Shown: positions 1 through 9,468 of the stretch, in pieces
How the letters are laid out: every line of letters begins with the position of its first letter
How positions within the stretch are numbered: the first letter of the stretch is position 1
Origin: Alphaproteobacteria bacterium
GTDB lineage: Bacteria > Pseudomonadota > Alphaproteobacteria > Rhodospirillales > Casp-alpha2
Assembly (NCBI GenBank): GCA_024279135.1
Contig: JAJRRU010000006.1
Location: forward strand, 1 to 64,000
Length of the DNA: 64,000 bases
Reading direction: 5' to 3'
Made by a program: the position numbers and the translations under genes
Notes under the pieces: model-generated
Told to the model about the DNA's origin: nothing
Databases searched by the model: none
Seen by the model: the letters and a program-made list of their open reading frames with translations, nothing else

Positions 1-856
1 CCCGCTCAGACATGTTGTTGAAGAACAACTCCTTGACCTCATCGGAGGCACCCTTCAGGGCGATGCCCAGCACGTCTTTCTCGGCCTGGCGGAGCAGGAC
101 CTGGATACCGGCGTCGCTGACACGGATCAGGTCATCGAAGGTGAACATCAGGTTCTTGATGCGCTCGGCGGACTCGCGGTTACGTTCTTCCAACGCGCCC
201 ATGAAACGGGTTTCGGTGTTGCGGTCAAATGAGTTGAAAATATCGGCCATCATTTCATGGCTGTCGCGCTTGGCGGTGCGCGCCAGATTGGTCATGAACT
301 CAGAGCGCAAGGTCCGTTCAATATGATCGAGCACTTCCTTTTGCACCGATTCCATGCGCAGCATACGCATGATGACCTCCAGCGCGAAGTTTTCCGGCAA
401 GATGGCCAGCACCCGCGAGCCATGATCGGGTTTGATCTTGGACAGGATCACTGCCACGGTCTGGGGGTATTCGTTCTTCAGATAGTTGGCCAGTACGCTT
501 TCGCTCACGTTGCCCAGCTTGTCCCACATGGTACGGCCCGCAGGTCCGCGGATTTCTTCCATGATGGTGGCGACCCGGTCGCCGCCCAGGGTGTCGCGCA
601 GCAGGCGTTCGGTGGAATCAAATGAGCCGACCAGGCCTCCGGCCGAACTGAGGTGTTCGGTAAATTCAACGAACAACCGTTCGATGATGTTGGCGTTGAT
701 GGTGCCGAGCAGGGACATGTGCTGTGAAAGCTCACGGATTTCTTCGTCATCCATGCGCTCAAACAGGCGGGCAGATTGTGATGGTCCGATAGCCAGCATG
801 AAAATGCCAGCTTTTTGCGGGCCCGACAGGCTGCGGTAATCGTCACGTACGGCCAT
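1..856 (-). CDS. fliG: Flagellar motor switch protein FliG (C-terminus cut by window edge)
   Basis: FliG is the C-ring protein that joins the MS ring (FliF) to FliM/FliN and contacts the stator to make torque. I translated 285 residues from the ATG at 856; the frame stays open to the window edge, so roughly the last 50 residues are missing. The N-terminal FliF-binding part, the middle domain (EYPQ at residues 129-132 in place of the usual EHPQ) and the start of the torque-generating domain ([17 protein letters not shown] around 255-271) are all visible. It follows fliF with a 48-base gap, as expected for a fliF-fliG operon. The ribosome-binding site is weak. The His to Tyr change in EHPQ is conservative. 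Identification is very secure. Confidence 0.96.
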   Translation of the reverse strand, partial: MAVRDDYRSLSGPQKAGIFMLAIGPSQSARLFERMDDEEIRELSQHMSLLGTINANIIERLFVEFTEHLSSAGGLVGSFDSTERLLRDTLGGDRVATIMEEIRGPAGRTMWDKLGNVSESVLANYLKNEYPQTVAVILSKIKPDHGSRVLAILPENFALEVIMRMLRMESVQKEVLDHIERTLRSEFMTNLARTAKRDSHEMMADIFNSFDRNTETRFMGALEERNRESAERIKNLMFTFDDLIRVSDAGIQVLLRQAEKDVLGIALKGASDEVKELFFNNMSER

Positions 857-904
857 TAACTCATTATCCCGTAAATCATTGTATCAGTTTTTACCCGGTT
901 ATTA

Positions 905-2554
905 TTATTTTTCTGCATACATCCAGTTGCGAACAATGGAAAGAGCTTCGTCAGGGTGTTTCTCAACAATTTCGCCGACTTTCTTGACGGATGACGCTTT
1001 CACTCTGCCTTCAACGCGGTCGATATCGATGAGCTCTTCAAACTGTTCCACATCACCGTCCAGGGTTTCGCCGGGGATTGGTGCTCCACCCGGCGCAGTC
1101 AGGGCCGCGGCCGCAGTCTGATCGGCAATCAGACGTTCTGCTGCAAGTGCATCTGCGCTTGGAATGGACTCAATAGCCCTTGAAATCAGTGGCCGGACAA
1201 CCAGCAGGATAACCAGGATCGCGACGATGCCCAGCACCAGGAATTCAGCAATGCGTAATAGATCATTTTTATCCATTCCGAAGAATAATTCGAGTTCGAT
1301 ATCCTCCTCGATAAAACCGGCGAATTCCATATTGATCATTTCAATAACGTCACCACGATCGGCATTAAAACCAATGGCTCCGCGGACCAGGGTTGCCAGC
1401 AGTTCCATATCCCTTTCGGAGCGTTCTTCATAAATTCGTTCGCCATCGGCATTCTTGCTATGTTCACCATCGACCAGAACGGCGACGGAAAGACGCCTGA
1501 CGGTACCGACCTCACGGATGTGGTTGACGACTTTCTTGGAAATTTCAAAGTTAACAGTTTCTGTGATGGTCGCATCGTTGGCCGAAGAACTGACACCTTC
1601 CTGGGCGCCGATGCCCGGATCTGGGAGATTGGTGCCTACGCCGACGGGGGTCGCTCCTTCACTGTCAAGGGCGCTGGAATTTTGTTCTGATGACTGGGTA
1701 GATCGAACGACCTGACCATCGGGATCGAATATTTCTTCCTCGGTATTTATCCGGTCAAAATCAAGTTCCGCATTGACCTGGGCCTGAACTTTTCCTGAAC
1801 CGATTGTTCTTTCCAGTAATTCTTCAATGGTCCGGGCCATTCTGCGTTCGAAAATTCTTTGCCGTTGGGTGGTTTTTTCAGCCATGACGCTGATGTCATT
1901 CTCGTCTTCAAATCCGGAAGCCAGCAGTTTGCCCTTGTTATCGGTAATGGATACCCGATTGGGTTTGAGATCGGGCACTGCCGTGGCGACCAGGTGCTGG
2001 ATTGCCTGTACCTGTTCATTTGCAAGACGTTTGTTGCCGCTCATGTTCAAGATGATCGATGCACTGGGTTCCTGGCGCTCACGGCTGAATAGCTGGCGCT
2101 TGGGCAGGACCAGATGGACACGGACGGATGAAATAATCGAAATTGATTGAATCGAGCGCGACAGTTCACCTTCCAGAGCGCGAACCAGATTAACATTCTG
2201 GGTGAAATTTGTAGTGCCCAGGCCTTCCGCTTCATCGAAAATCTCATAGCCCAGTGTCCCGCCGCCCGGAATACCCTGGTCGGCCAATAACAAACGAACC
2301 CGGGGGATTTCTTCGCCGGGAATGCTGATGCTGCTGCCTGCACCAATTTCGAAGGGAATTTTCATGGTATCAAGGATCTGGGTGATCTTGCCGGAATCTT
2401 TCGGGGACAGATCGGCGTACAACAAATCCAGACTCGGCTGGGCGATGCGTGAGGTAATGTAGATAAAGAAAAATACCATGCTTAAAACAACACCACCCAT
2501 GATAGCGAGACGAGAGGGGCCCAGGTTGCGCATGGCTTGGAGAAGTGCGTCCAC
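905..2554 (-). CDS. fliF: Flagellar MS-ring protein FliF
   Basis: FliF forms the inner-membrane MS ring of the basal body, around the export gate. The 549-residue product has an N-terminal membrane helix (about 18-38), a YscJ/FliF periplasmic domain, a Ser/Gly/Thr-rich region near 280-330, a second membrane helix (about 433-455) and a conserved C-terminal FliG-binding tail ending in VRNWMYAEK. The start is a GTG preceded by AAAGGGAAAT at good spacing; no upstream ATG fits. It is followed by fliG and preceded by sciP, all on the minus strand. Length and domain order are normal for the family. Confidence 0.97.
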   Translation of the reverse strand: MDALLQAMRNLGPSRLAIMGGVVLSMVFFFIYITSRIAQPSLDLLYADLSPKDSGKITQILDTMKIPFEIGAGSSISIPGEEIPRVRLLLADQGIPGGGTLGYEIFDEAEGLGTTNFTQNVNLVRALEGELSRSIQSISIISSVRVHLVLPKRQLFSRERQEPSASIILNMSGNKRLANEQVQAIQHLVATAVPDLKPNRVSITDNKGKLLASGFEDENDISVMAEKTTQRQRIFERRMARTIEELLERTIGSGKVQAQVNAELDFDRINTEEEIFDPDGQVVRSTQSSEQNSSALDSEGATPVGVGTNLPDPGIGAQEGVSSSANDATITETVNFEISKKVVNHIREVGTVRRLSVAVLVDGEHSKNADGERIYEERSERDMELLATLVRGAIGFNADRGDVIEMINMEFAGFIEEDIELELFFGMDKNDLLRIAEFLVLGIVAILVILLVVRPLISRAIESIPSADALAAERLIADQTAAAALTAPGGAPIPGETLDGDVEQFEELIDIDRVEGRVKASSVKKVGEIVEKHPDEALSIVRNWMYAEK

Positions 2555-2863
2555 AATATTTCCCTTTATTCTTTTGTTCGGTCTACCAGAATGCCACGAG
2601 ACAGACTTTGGTATGTCTATAATATGTCTATTGGGGCTGTATTATTCTAGGATACAGAAAACAGGGTAAATAAGTGGTTAATGTCCGGCAATTTTTGCCG
2701 GGTTTGGGCAATCTTTATGACAATGACATATGAACGGGTTTTAGGGGGGATGCCGCATAATTTCGGTTCCACCAGCAATTTATAGCCCCGCCGCGACTTA
2801 TGGTCGAGGTTCAGGACTATATATTGGTGGTGAAGGGTTGTGGTGGAGGGTTGTGGTGGAGGG
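2555..2863. other. 309-base gap between sciP and fliF
   Basis: No convincing gene. It holds a short perfect hairpin (CCGGCAA/TTGCCGG, 2685-2701) without a T-tract on either side, a near repeat of TATGTCTAT around 2611-2630, and the 13-base tandem repeat described separately. The minus-strand promoter of fliF probably lies here, but I cannot point to clear -35/-10 or -24/-12 elements. Confidence 0.5.
2835..2860. repeat. Two tandem copies of a 13-base G/T-rich unit
   Basis: The unit GGGTTGTGGTGGA occurs twice in direct succession, followed by a partial third copy (GGGTTATTGTG) that contains the sciP stop codon. It sits exactly at the 3' end of sciP, so unit loss or gain could change the SciP C-terminus. 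Confidence 0.7.
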
Positions 2864-3211
2864 TTATTGTGCAGCAGTAGAGCGTTGGGTTGATTTGCTG
2901 TTATTAGCATCATTTTGCTGTTGCGGGTGCTGTGGCCGGTAATCGGCAATCCTGGTGACTTTAAGCCCTTTTAGACCGTGACGGTCCAATTGGCTTTGCC
3001 AGGTCAGGAATTCATCAATGGACAGGGAATATTTCTCGCAGGCTTCTGCCAGACTAATCAGGCCGGCCCTGACGCCAGCTACAACTTCAGCCTTGCGACG
3101 AATAACCCAGCGCTTTGTATCGGCTGATGGTAAATCTTTTTCACTCATAACCTGACCATCGGGACCGATAACCACAAGTCCGGGCGTTGAGCTCTGTTCG
3201 TTATTATCCAT
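2864..3211 (-). CDS. sciP: SciP-type (DUF1153) CtrA inhibitor
   Basis: SciP is a small helix-turn-helix protein that, in Caulobacter, binds CtrA and DNA and stops CtrA from activating its promoters, many of them flagellar. The core is well conserved: VIGPDG near the N-terminus, then DTKRWVIRRKAEVVAGVRAG, an EACEKYSLSIDEFLTWQ helix-turn-helix segment and the RHGLKGLKVTRI end. I start at the ATG at 3211 (MDNNEQSS), which has CGGAAAA upstream; a longer reading from a TTG at 3253 lacks a ribosome-binding site. A Gln/Asn-rich C-terminal tail of about 25 residues extends beyond the usual family length. It sits alone between the flgE terminator and fliF, inside the early flagellar gene block. Confidence 0.9.
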   Translation of the reverse strand: MDNNEQSSTPGLVVIGPDGQVMSEKDLPSADTKRWVIRRKAEVVAGVRAGLISLAEACEKYSLSIDEFLTWQSQLDRHGLKGLKVTRIADYRPQHPQQQNDANNSKSTQRSTAAQ

Positions 3212-3368
3212 TGTTTTCCGAATGTTTTTTTGCATCTTGAATAATGATTTCAACGAATGTTTCTGATGGGTTGATGCTAGCGCGGACCTCTTAATTAAGA
3301 ACTAATATGAATGGTTAATCAGGCCATAAAGTGAAAAAAAGTGCATTTTTTTATACCACAACAAGAAA

Positions 3369-3401
3369 GACCCCGGTTCGGATGTTGCCGAAACCGGGGT
3401 C
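3369..3401 (-). terminator. Rho-independent terminator of the fliK-flgD-flgE operon
   Basis: On the minus strand the RNA folds into a GC-rich stem (GACCCCGGTTTCGG paired with CCGAACCGGGGTC) around a short loop and is followed by TTTCTTG. It lies about 55 bases after the flgE stop and separates flgE from sciP. Confidence 0.88.
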
Positions 3402-3454
3402 AGGGTATGGAAGGGTATAGGTCTTAAGGTTGGGTAGTAGAGTCTATGGTCGAA

Positions 3455-6118
3455 TTAGCGCTTGATCCTCAGCAACTCATCAAGCATTTCATCTGCCGTT
3501 GTGATGATTTTCGCGGCCGCCGAGTAGGCCCGCTGGGTAATAATCATCTGAGTGAATTCTTCACCAAGGTCAACGGTGGAGGATTCCAGTGTTGCCCCGC
3601 TGAGCTGTCCGGCACCACCTTCACCGGCTTCACGAACAGTCGGAGAGCCCGACACGTCGGTTTCGATGTAGACGTTGCCACTGAGCGATTCCATGGCGTT
3701 GGCATTAACGAAAGTAGCCACGGGAAGCATGAAGACCGGGCGTGTCACACCATTATCGAACAGCGCGGTAACAACACCATCACCACCGACGCTGACACCG
3801 GCGAAGTTACCGAACTGGGCGCCGTTCTGGGTAATGAAGTTTATCTGATAGTTACCGGCAAACTGTGTCATGCCGTTATTGATACCGGCATCACCGAGGA
3901 ACACGCTGATCCGTTTGTCGTCAAGGGTCGAGGTGAATTCCTGATCGGTTGAACCGTTTGCCCATTGGATATCGATGTTGTTAACGTTGAACCCGGACGG
4001 CAAGCCATCACCGGCGAAATCAATAGCGGCTTTTTTGGCTCCGTAAGACGATGTCGATACAGTAAAGTTTGTGGACGCCGCAGCCGTTCCTTCCGTGGCA
4101 GTAGAGGGAATTGCATAGATTGTGGAAATCTCTGAAACGGTCGCTATATTAAACACCACTGCATCACCAATCGAACTTTGTTCGAAGATCAAGCTGGAAC
4201 CATCGGCAGAAAATCGTGTTGGTGTGGAGATGCCGGTAACTGTATCAATTTCGGTTTTCAGTGCCGTGGCGATGGATGCGCCATTGGAACCGGCCGGAAT
4301 AGTGACATAGTTGGTGGCGGTCGGCTCAACGAGCGTAAGTGTCATGTTCGTGTCGGCGGCATCGCCAACGGTTGTATTGGTGGTCAAGGTGATAACCTTG
4401 CCATTGGCGGATACACCACCGGCGGCAATAACATAGGTGGCGTCATCACTGCTGTTTGAGAGGGTGATCGAGTCACCGGGCTGGAAGCCATAAAAAGTTC
4501 CCGCATCGATGGCCGTGATCGTGGCAGTACCAGCACCCGTTGTGAAGGTGTTTGTGCCGTTAGCCTGGGGTGAGGTAGAACCTGCACGAAGCTCGAACGT
4601 CTGTGTAGTGTTGGTCCCGGTCGTTATGACGATCGTATCGGTGTCGTAGCTTTTCATGATGCTCATGGTTGTGTCTGACGCATTGGTCGATAACAAGGTA
4701 CCATTGGCAAAGGTGATTACCGAACCATCGGCGTTAACCGAGGCAATTGCGGCAACGACCCTGTTTCCGGTGGCCCCGGTATCCTCTGCGCTGGTTATGA
4801 TGACACTATCGGTAGCCGAAAAGGCGGAAAATGTACCAGCAGCAGCCGTAATGGTTTCAGCACCTGGATCGGTAATGACAAATGGGTTCAGGGAAGATGC
4901 AGTGACGTGGGCATTGATGAAGTCCATGCGGGCACCATTTTTGAAAGCATAATCAACGGCCTCGATGGTATAGACACCCAGGTTGCCATTGGCGGCAACC
5001 TGTTTGACCGAAAGAATATTGCTGACATCTACGGAGATTGATGCACCCATGGTCGATTGGGTAATCTTCATGTCAGAACCACTGGATGCAAAACGAGATG
5101 TTTCCTTGATGCCGGATGCATCAATAGCCGTTTTGAGCAGGGGCGTTACATCCGAACCGGCGACAACGGTTGTCGCGCTGATATCGACTTGACGGGTAGT
5201 CGGGGTTTGCACCACGCTTGCATTGGTATCAAATTCAAATGTGATGCCATCGATGATGATGGTTTCACCATCGGTCGGCAGTTTGGTAAAGGTAATCAAT
5301 CCGCTGGCTGCATAAACATCCGGGGTGGTATCTGTATTATCGGAGCCGTGCAGTTCAATGGTTGCGGCGTTGGCCGGGGTTTCAAGAGAAATATCCCACG
5401 AGTTTTCCTGACCCTTGACGAAGATCATTTCCAGATTGGCACTGTTGCCGAGGGTATCATTGATGACCACGTTGGTTTTATGGTCAACCCCGATGGCATC
5501 GGTCGCTGGCAGGTTTGCACCAAGCCTGATGGCCGTGGTTTCCTGGGCCGTACCGCCAATGGTGTTCAGGTTCAATGGTTGCAGATCAGACGGGCTGACG
5601 ATGTTATCATTAATCGAAACGGTTGTGCCTGTACCATCTTCATAGGCTTTGACGAAAGTATCGGAACCGATGGTTACAGTTGCGAAGCCCGTCGTGCTGT
5701 TGCCGGCGGGTTGCAAGGGCCAGCCTTGCAGATACCAGCCTGCGGTGTTTCTCAGGAAGCCGTCCTTGTCTACGGAATATGATCCGGCACGGGTGTAGGC
5801 AAATAGTGAGCCAGATCCAGCCTCGGGTTGTTCATTAACGACGAAGAAACCGGCACCGGATATGGCGATGTCTGTTGATGATGTTGTGGACTGTAACAAG
5901 CCCTGGACATCAACGCCGGTCTTGGGTGCGGCCTGCACACCACCGGGAGAATACTTGGAGGACGAAACCTGTTTCGTGATCAGTGTTTTGAACTGAACAT
6001 CGGTACTCTTGTAACCGATGGTGTTGACGTTTGACACGTTATCACCAATGGCTCCCAGAGCACTTGATTGGGCGCTTAGTCCCGAGACGCCTGACGCCAA
6101 TGCACCGAACAAACTCAT
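3455..6118 (-). CDS. flgE: Flagellar hook protein FlgE with large repeat insertion
   Basis: FlgE polymerises into the hook. The N-terminus (MSLFGALASGVSGLSAQSSA) and C-terminus (TQRAYSAAAKIITTADEMLD) are typical axial-protein ends. At 887 residues it is about twice the usual 400-450. The extra mass lies between about residues 255 and 690 and is built of repeated beta-rich modules: 429-475 resembles 541-585, with the pattern F..F..GDSI.. followed by Y.IA..., and 320-370 resembles 608-665. The same first module type occurs five times in FlgL of this window. The start has AAGGAG just upstream. It is preceded by flgD and fliK and followed by a strong terminator. Known: the middle of FlgE tolerates insertions because it is on the outer hook surface. 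Inferred: a thicker or decorated hook. Confidence 0.95.
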   Translation of the reverse strand: MSLFGALASGVSGLSAQSSALGAIGDNVSNVNTIGYKSTDVQFKTLITKQVSSSKYSPGGVQAAPKTGVDVQGLLQSTTSSTDIAISGAGFFVVNEQPEAGSGSLFAYTRAGSYSVDKDGFLRNTAGWYLQGWPLQPAGNSTTGFATVTIGSDTFVKAYEDGTGTTVSINDNIVSPSDLQPLNLNTIGGTAQETTAIRLGANLPATDAIGVDHKTNVVINDTLGNSANLEMIFVKGQENSWDISLETPANAATIELHGSDNTDTTPDVYAASGLITFTKLPTDGETIIIDGITFEFDTNASVVQTPTTRQVDISATTVVAGSDVTPLLKTAIDASGIKETSRFASSGSDMKITQSTMGASISVDVSNILSVKQVAANGNLGVYTIEAVDYAFKNGARMDFINAHVTASSLNPFVITDPGAETITAAAGTFSAFSATDSVIITSAEDTGATGNRVVAAIASVNADGSVITFANGTLLSTNASDTTMSIMKSYDTDTIVITTGTNTTQTFELRAGSTSPQANGTNTFTTGAGTATITAIDAGTFYGFQPGDSITLSNSSDDATYVIAAGGVSANGKVITLTTNTTVGDAADTNMTLTLVEPTATNYVTIPAGSNGASIATALKTEIDTVTGISTPTRFSADGSSLIFEQSSIGDAVVFNIATVSEISTIYAIPSTATEGTAAASTNFTVSTSSYGAKKAAIDFAGDGLPSGFNVNNIDIQWANGSTDQEFTSTLDDKRISVFLGDAGINNGMTQFAGNYQINFITQNGAQFGNFAGVSVGGDGVVTALFDNGVTRPVFMLPVATFVNANAMESLSGNVYIETDVSGSPTVREAGEGGAGQLSGATLESSTVDLGEEFTQMIITQRAYSAAAKIITTADEMLDELLRIKR
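4364..4834 (-). repeat. Two copies of a beta-module within flgE
   Basis: Codons for residues 429-475 and 541-585 of FlgE encode two related modules of about 45 residues, each followed by a Thr-rich linker. Both match the module found five times in flgL (43122-44384). Confidence 0.6.
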
Positions 6119-6136
6119 GATATTCTCCTTTTTTAT

Positions 6137-6163
6137 GCCCTTGGGTCTATGTGTTTCAAGGGC
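6137..6163 (-). promoter_or_regulatory. Hairpin in the flgD-flgE intercistronic leader
   Basis: GCCCTTG and CAAGGGC form a perfect 7-base-pair stem with a 13-base loop, ending about 18 bases before the flgE start codon and just before its AAGGAG ribosome-binding site. There is no T-tract on the minus strand, so it is not an obvious terminator. It could be an RNA-processing or translation-control element. Confidence 0.45.
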
Positions 6164-6188
6164 GCTTTAATTTGTTTTCTAAAACTAA

Positions 6189-6851
6189 TTACTGATAAAC
6201 TGCTTTGACTTGTTCAACTGTGTATCCTGTTTCACCGACTTGCAGGGTGGCGATGCCATCTTCCATGCTGACGCTGTTGACTGTTCCGACGATTGTATGT
6301 TGCACACCAATTGTTTCGTCTGAAGAATCCAGGGCCGTAACGGTCAGGGTGTAATTGCCGTCAGGGACTGCGACATCAAAATTGTCTTTGCCATTCCAGG
6401 TGAAGGCATGGCGACCGGCTTCGACTTCGCCGGGGCTGAAGTATACGGTTTTGCCGGAAGAATCGGTGATGATGATGGTTGTGCTGAGAGATTTTTCATC
6501 CAGTGTGTACGAGGCTTTCGCTTCACCATTTTCCAGAGACATTTCAGTGCCGTTGACTTCTACTTTTGTTCCGATGTAGCCAACCACCGTGCCAAGCAGA
6601 CTGGTTTTTTGCAAATCGAGCATTTGTTCGAGATTGTCATTGGCCTGAATTTGCTGTTCAACACCGGCAAACTGCACGAGTTGTGAGGTGAACTCATTGG
6701 CATCCATGGGATCCAGGGGGTCCTGATTCTGCAATTGGGCTACCAACAGGTTCATAAACTGATCCAGATCTTCAGCCAGCTTCTGCTTGGAAACATCAGA
6801 CTTTTTCTGATCTTCCAGGGTTGTGGCTGCTGTATTTACGGCTTCGACCAT
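6189..6851 (-). CDS. flgD: Flagellar hook-capping protein FlgD
   Basis: FlgD is the scaffold cap for hook assembly. The 220-residue protein has the diagnostic N-terminal segment FMNLLVAQLQNQDPLDPMDA followed by EFTSQLVQFAGVEQQ (about 32-68), then the beta-rich FlgD tandem domains with a G-x-Y-T pattern (DGNYTLTVTALDSSD). Length is normal. It lies 12 bases after fliK and 70 bases before flgE in the order fliK-flgD-flgE, as in many alphaproteobacteria. Confidence 0.96.
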   Translation of the reverse strand: MVEAVNTAATTLEDQKKSDVSKQKLAEDLDQFMNLLVAQLQNQDPLDPMDANEFTSQLVQFAGVEQQIQANDNLEQMLDLQKTSLLGTVVGYIGTKVEVNGTEMSLENGEAKASYTLDEKSLSTTIIITDSSGKTVYFSPGEVEAGRHAFTWNGKDNFDVAVPDGNYTLTVTALDSSDETIGVQHTIVGTVNSVSMEDGIATLQVGETGYTVEQVKAVYQ

Positions 6852-6863
6852 CGGTCTTGTTCC

Positions 6864-8669
6864 TTACGCTCTGATATCGATACGTTTTTCAGAGATTATC
6901 TGATCCATCTCGCCATTGAGCAGGCGGGCGGCCAGTTCGGCTTCCGGGGTACCATCCTGTTCTTCCGCGTCGCCTTCATCGGTGTCTTCTGCCATCTGGC
7001 TGTCGGGCTTGGCTTCATTGGAGTTTTCATTCTGGTCACGCAGGCTGAAGTTCAGATCAGCCGATTTTGCGTTCAGCCCGGCATCCTGCAAGGCACGCTC
7101 CAGATTTCGCGAGTCATTGCGTAAAAGCTCCAGGGCCTCTGGACGGTCAGCAATAATTGTCGCGGTAACTTTGCCGTTTTTACCGACTTCAAGTTGAACC
7201 TCTACCCGGCCCAGGGATTCGGGGCGCAAGTTGATTGAGATTTTGTCCAAACCGTTGGCAATGGCTTTGGTAATATTAACGGAAATCTGATGGGCCAGCG
7301 GGCGGGCCTGTTCAGGTGTATGCGGGGTCTGAACCTGTTGTGGTTTAGGGGTATTGGCAATCTGTTGTGGCTGGTTGTTGGTGGCTTGCGTGGTCGCACT
7401 TGAGGCATCAGCACTAACCTGAGGTGTGGCGGTGAGAACCTGTGTTGCTGCTCCTCTGGTGATGCCACGATCCGCCGTTGCTGCATTCTGGGCGGCGTTT
7501 TGTACCTGTACCTGGGCCACACCTTGAAGATCGGTATTATTGGCTGCGGCCTGTGCGGCACCTGTTGCAAGCACGGGTGCATTGGAATTGGTCTGGTTAA
7601 GTCCGCGATCCTGTGTCGCTTGCAGGGCAACCGCGCTGGTTAAAGACTGGCTGGTTTGGGAGACCGCAGCCTGTGCCTGATTATTAACCTTCACATTAAT
7701 ATTGGTCGGGCGGTCCAACTTCAAAAAATCAGACAGCATTTTGGCCTGTTGCTCGGACAGCGGTACCTGAGCGGCCTTGGCGGCCTGGCTCAGATCGGCA
7801 GGACTGGTGCCAACGCCGAGACGGGTGACAGCCCGTAAAACTTTTTGTACCTGTTCGTCATTCATAACATCCTGGGGTATATTACCGGTGTTGGCTTGTT
7901 GACCGGCAGCACCCGCTTCGACAGCATTATTTTGCACACCGACCGTATTATTCTGGGTGTTCTGTGTCGCCCGACCGCCCGATACAACGGCGCTCAGAAC
8001 ATTGGCAGCTTCCTTGACCGTGCCATCGCCAGATGTGCTATGGGCGGCGACGATCAGATCATCGTGGGCCACTTCGAAACCAGCGGCATTTTTACCTGAG
8101 TTCATGTCTGCGAGATTGGCTGTTTCTTCCGGGGCTGTGTCCTCTTCAGAGACCACATTTTCGGAATTGTCATCGCTGGATGTTTCTACGGTCTGACCTT
8201 CATCCTGATCGCTGGCGTCTTGCTGGCTGAGCGATCCATCATCAGTGTCGAAGTTATCAACCACGTCATCATCCCGGTTGGGAGCATCATCGCGTTGCGG
8301 TGAACGGTCCTGGGCCTGTCTGTTATCTTCCGGTTCATGCCGAGAGTCGGCTCTTGGCGCATCACGGTCCGTATTATCGACCCGGGCTTCCTTGTAGTCA
8401 TTATCCCGGTAGTCGGACTCCGGTGCTTTCTCGCGCAGATCTGCATCTTGTCTGGGGGGTGTTACGGTTCTGTCTGAAGCGGCAAAAAGGTTGCTGTTCT
8501 GAACGAGCGGCACCCTTATCATGTTGGCAAATGATGCTTTCAGTGCATCGATGCCTTCGAGAACTTTCCCACCGGATTGAGCTTTTTGCCCGTTTGTTGC
8601 GTTGGCTAGAGCTGAAATTTTATCTACGTCCATAATATTGCTTCCTGACAAGGCGCTAAAGATGGACAT
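6864..8669 (-). CDS. fliK: Flagellar hook-length control protein FliK
   Basis: FliK is the exported molecular ruler that switches the export gate from hook to filament substrates. The 601-residue product has the usual long, low-complexity N-terminal part, here strongly acidic and Asp/Arg/Gln-rich (about 65-190), then an Ala/Gln/Asn-rich stretch. The conserved C-terminal domain (about 475-560) includes INLRPESLGRVEVQLEVG and a following ATIIADRPEALELLR segment. It is longer than the common 400-residue form, which fits the idea of an altered hook, though ruler length cannot be read from sequence alone. First gene of the fliK-flgD-flgE operon. Confidence 0.93.
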   Translation of the reverse strand: MSIFSALSGSNIMDVDKISALANATNGQKAQSGGKVLEGIDALKASFANMIRVPLVQNSNLFAASDRTVTPPRQDADLREKAPESDYRDNDYKEARVDNTDRDAPRADSRHEPEDNRQAQDRSPQRDDAPNRDDDVVDNFDTDDGSLSQQDASDQDEGQTVETSSDDNSENVVSEEDTAPEETANLADMNSGKNAAGFEVAHDDLIVAAHSTSGDGTVKEAANVLSAVVSGGRATQNTQNNTVGVQNNAVEAGAAGQQANTGNIPQDVMNDEQVQKVLRAVTRLGVGTSPADLSQAAKAAQVPLSEQQAKMLSDFLKLDRPTNINVKVNNQAQAAVSQTSQSLTSAVALQATQDRGLNQTNSNAPVLATGAAQAAANNTDLQGVAQVQVQNAAQNAATADRGITRGAATQVLTATPQVSADASSATTQATNNQPQQIANTPKPQQVQTPHTPEQARPLAHQISVNITKAIANGLDKISINLRPESLGRVEVQLEVGKNGKVTATIIADRPEALELLRNDSRNLERALQDAGLNAKSADLNFSLRDQNENSNEAKPDSQMAEDTDEGDAEEQDGTPEAELAARLLNGEMDQIISEKRIDIRA

Positions 8670-8909
8670 TGCGCTGCAAGACCTTTGCCAAGTTTAGGAA
8701 TGATGCTAATGCATTGAATTAATGTAATAATTTGAAACTACATAATTTCCTTGCCGACAGGATCAGGCCTTATGGGTAAAATCAACCAATACAAGTGGGT
8801 AGAAAATGCCTAGTACACAATTCGGTTAGCCTTGACCTGACCCATAATCGCCGCATATTAGGGATGGTGGTCTTATTGTTATTCTGCGAGAACAAGGAGT
8901 TGTTATTTA

Positions 8910-9374
8910 ATGCCGTTAAAACTGGAATTGAAGCAAGGCGACAGAATTATTATTAATGGCGCTGTCCTTGAAGCCGCATCTCCCCACACCAAAATTATTG
9001 TTCATAATCAGGCCGCCATTTTACGCGCGAAGGAAATCCTGTCTGAAGATCAGGCCGTTACACCGGCGACACGGGTGTATTATGCCTTGCAGAGCGCCTA
9101 TCTGTTTCCCGACCATGCGGATAAATATCTGGTGCAATTTTCAGAATACGTTCAGCAATATTTGATTGCCTGTCCCAGTGCGGTCGATATTGTAGAAAAT
9201 ATTAAAGACGAGATTTCGCAAAGCAAGCTCTATCAGGCATTAAAACATGCCAGGGAACTGGTCATACATCAGCAAGGGGTGTTGCACGAGTTTGAACAGC
9301 AACTTGCTGAACTCGCCGATGAAGATGAGATTGACTGGGAAGAAAATACCAACCAACCCTCGGACCCGAATTAA
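8910..9374 (+). CDS. flbT: Flagellin mRNA regulator FlbT
   Basis: In Caulobacter FlbT binds the 5' leader of flagellin mRNA and destabilises it until the hook is built; FlaF works with or against it. The 154-residue product has the family start (PLKLELKQGDRIIINGAVLE), a central AKEILSEDQAVTPATRVYYALQ-like segment (kept short here) and an acidic C-terminal tail. The start ATG at 8910 has AAGGAG 11 bases upstream. It stands alone, divergent from fliK, and is separated from flaF and the flagellin gene by the modification island. In most alphaproteobacteria flbT, flaF and the flagellin genes are neighbours. Confidence 0.93.
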   Translation: MPLKLELKQGDRIIINGAVLEAASPHTKIIVHNQAAILRAKEILSEDQAVTPATRVYYALQSAYLFPDHADKYLVQFSEYVQQYLIACPSAVDIVENIKDEISQSKLYQALKHARELVIHQQGVLHEFEQQLAELADEDEIDWEENTNQPSDPN

Positions 9375-9468
9375 CGCCAGACATTCTAGCGACGTGTATA
9401 GAGTCTGTATGGCTGCCCAGTATTTGATGGCGGCCTTAAAACCATCGTGTTGAGTTAGGGGCCTGACC

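Noticed and set aside
2647-2949. 100-codon open frame on the minus strand overlapping the sciP 3' end
   Set aside because: It overlaps the conserved sciP gene, its N-terminus is coded by the 13-base repeat, and no ribosome-binding site or recognisable motif is present.
5057-5782. 241-codon open frame on the plus strand inside flgE
   Set aside because: It lies entirely antisense to a clearly conserved gene, and its composition follows from the Thr/Gly-rich flgE codons.
9375-9468. Attachment site or integrase remnant at the left edge of the modification island
   Set aside because: No direct repeat shared with the right edge, tRNA gene or recombinase was seen, so a mobile-element call is not supported.
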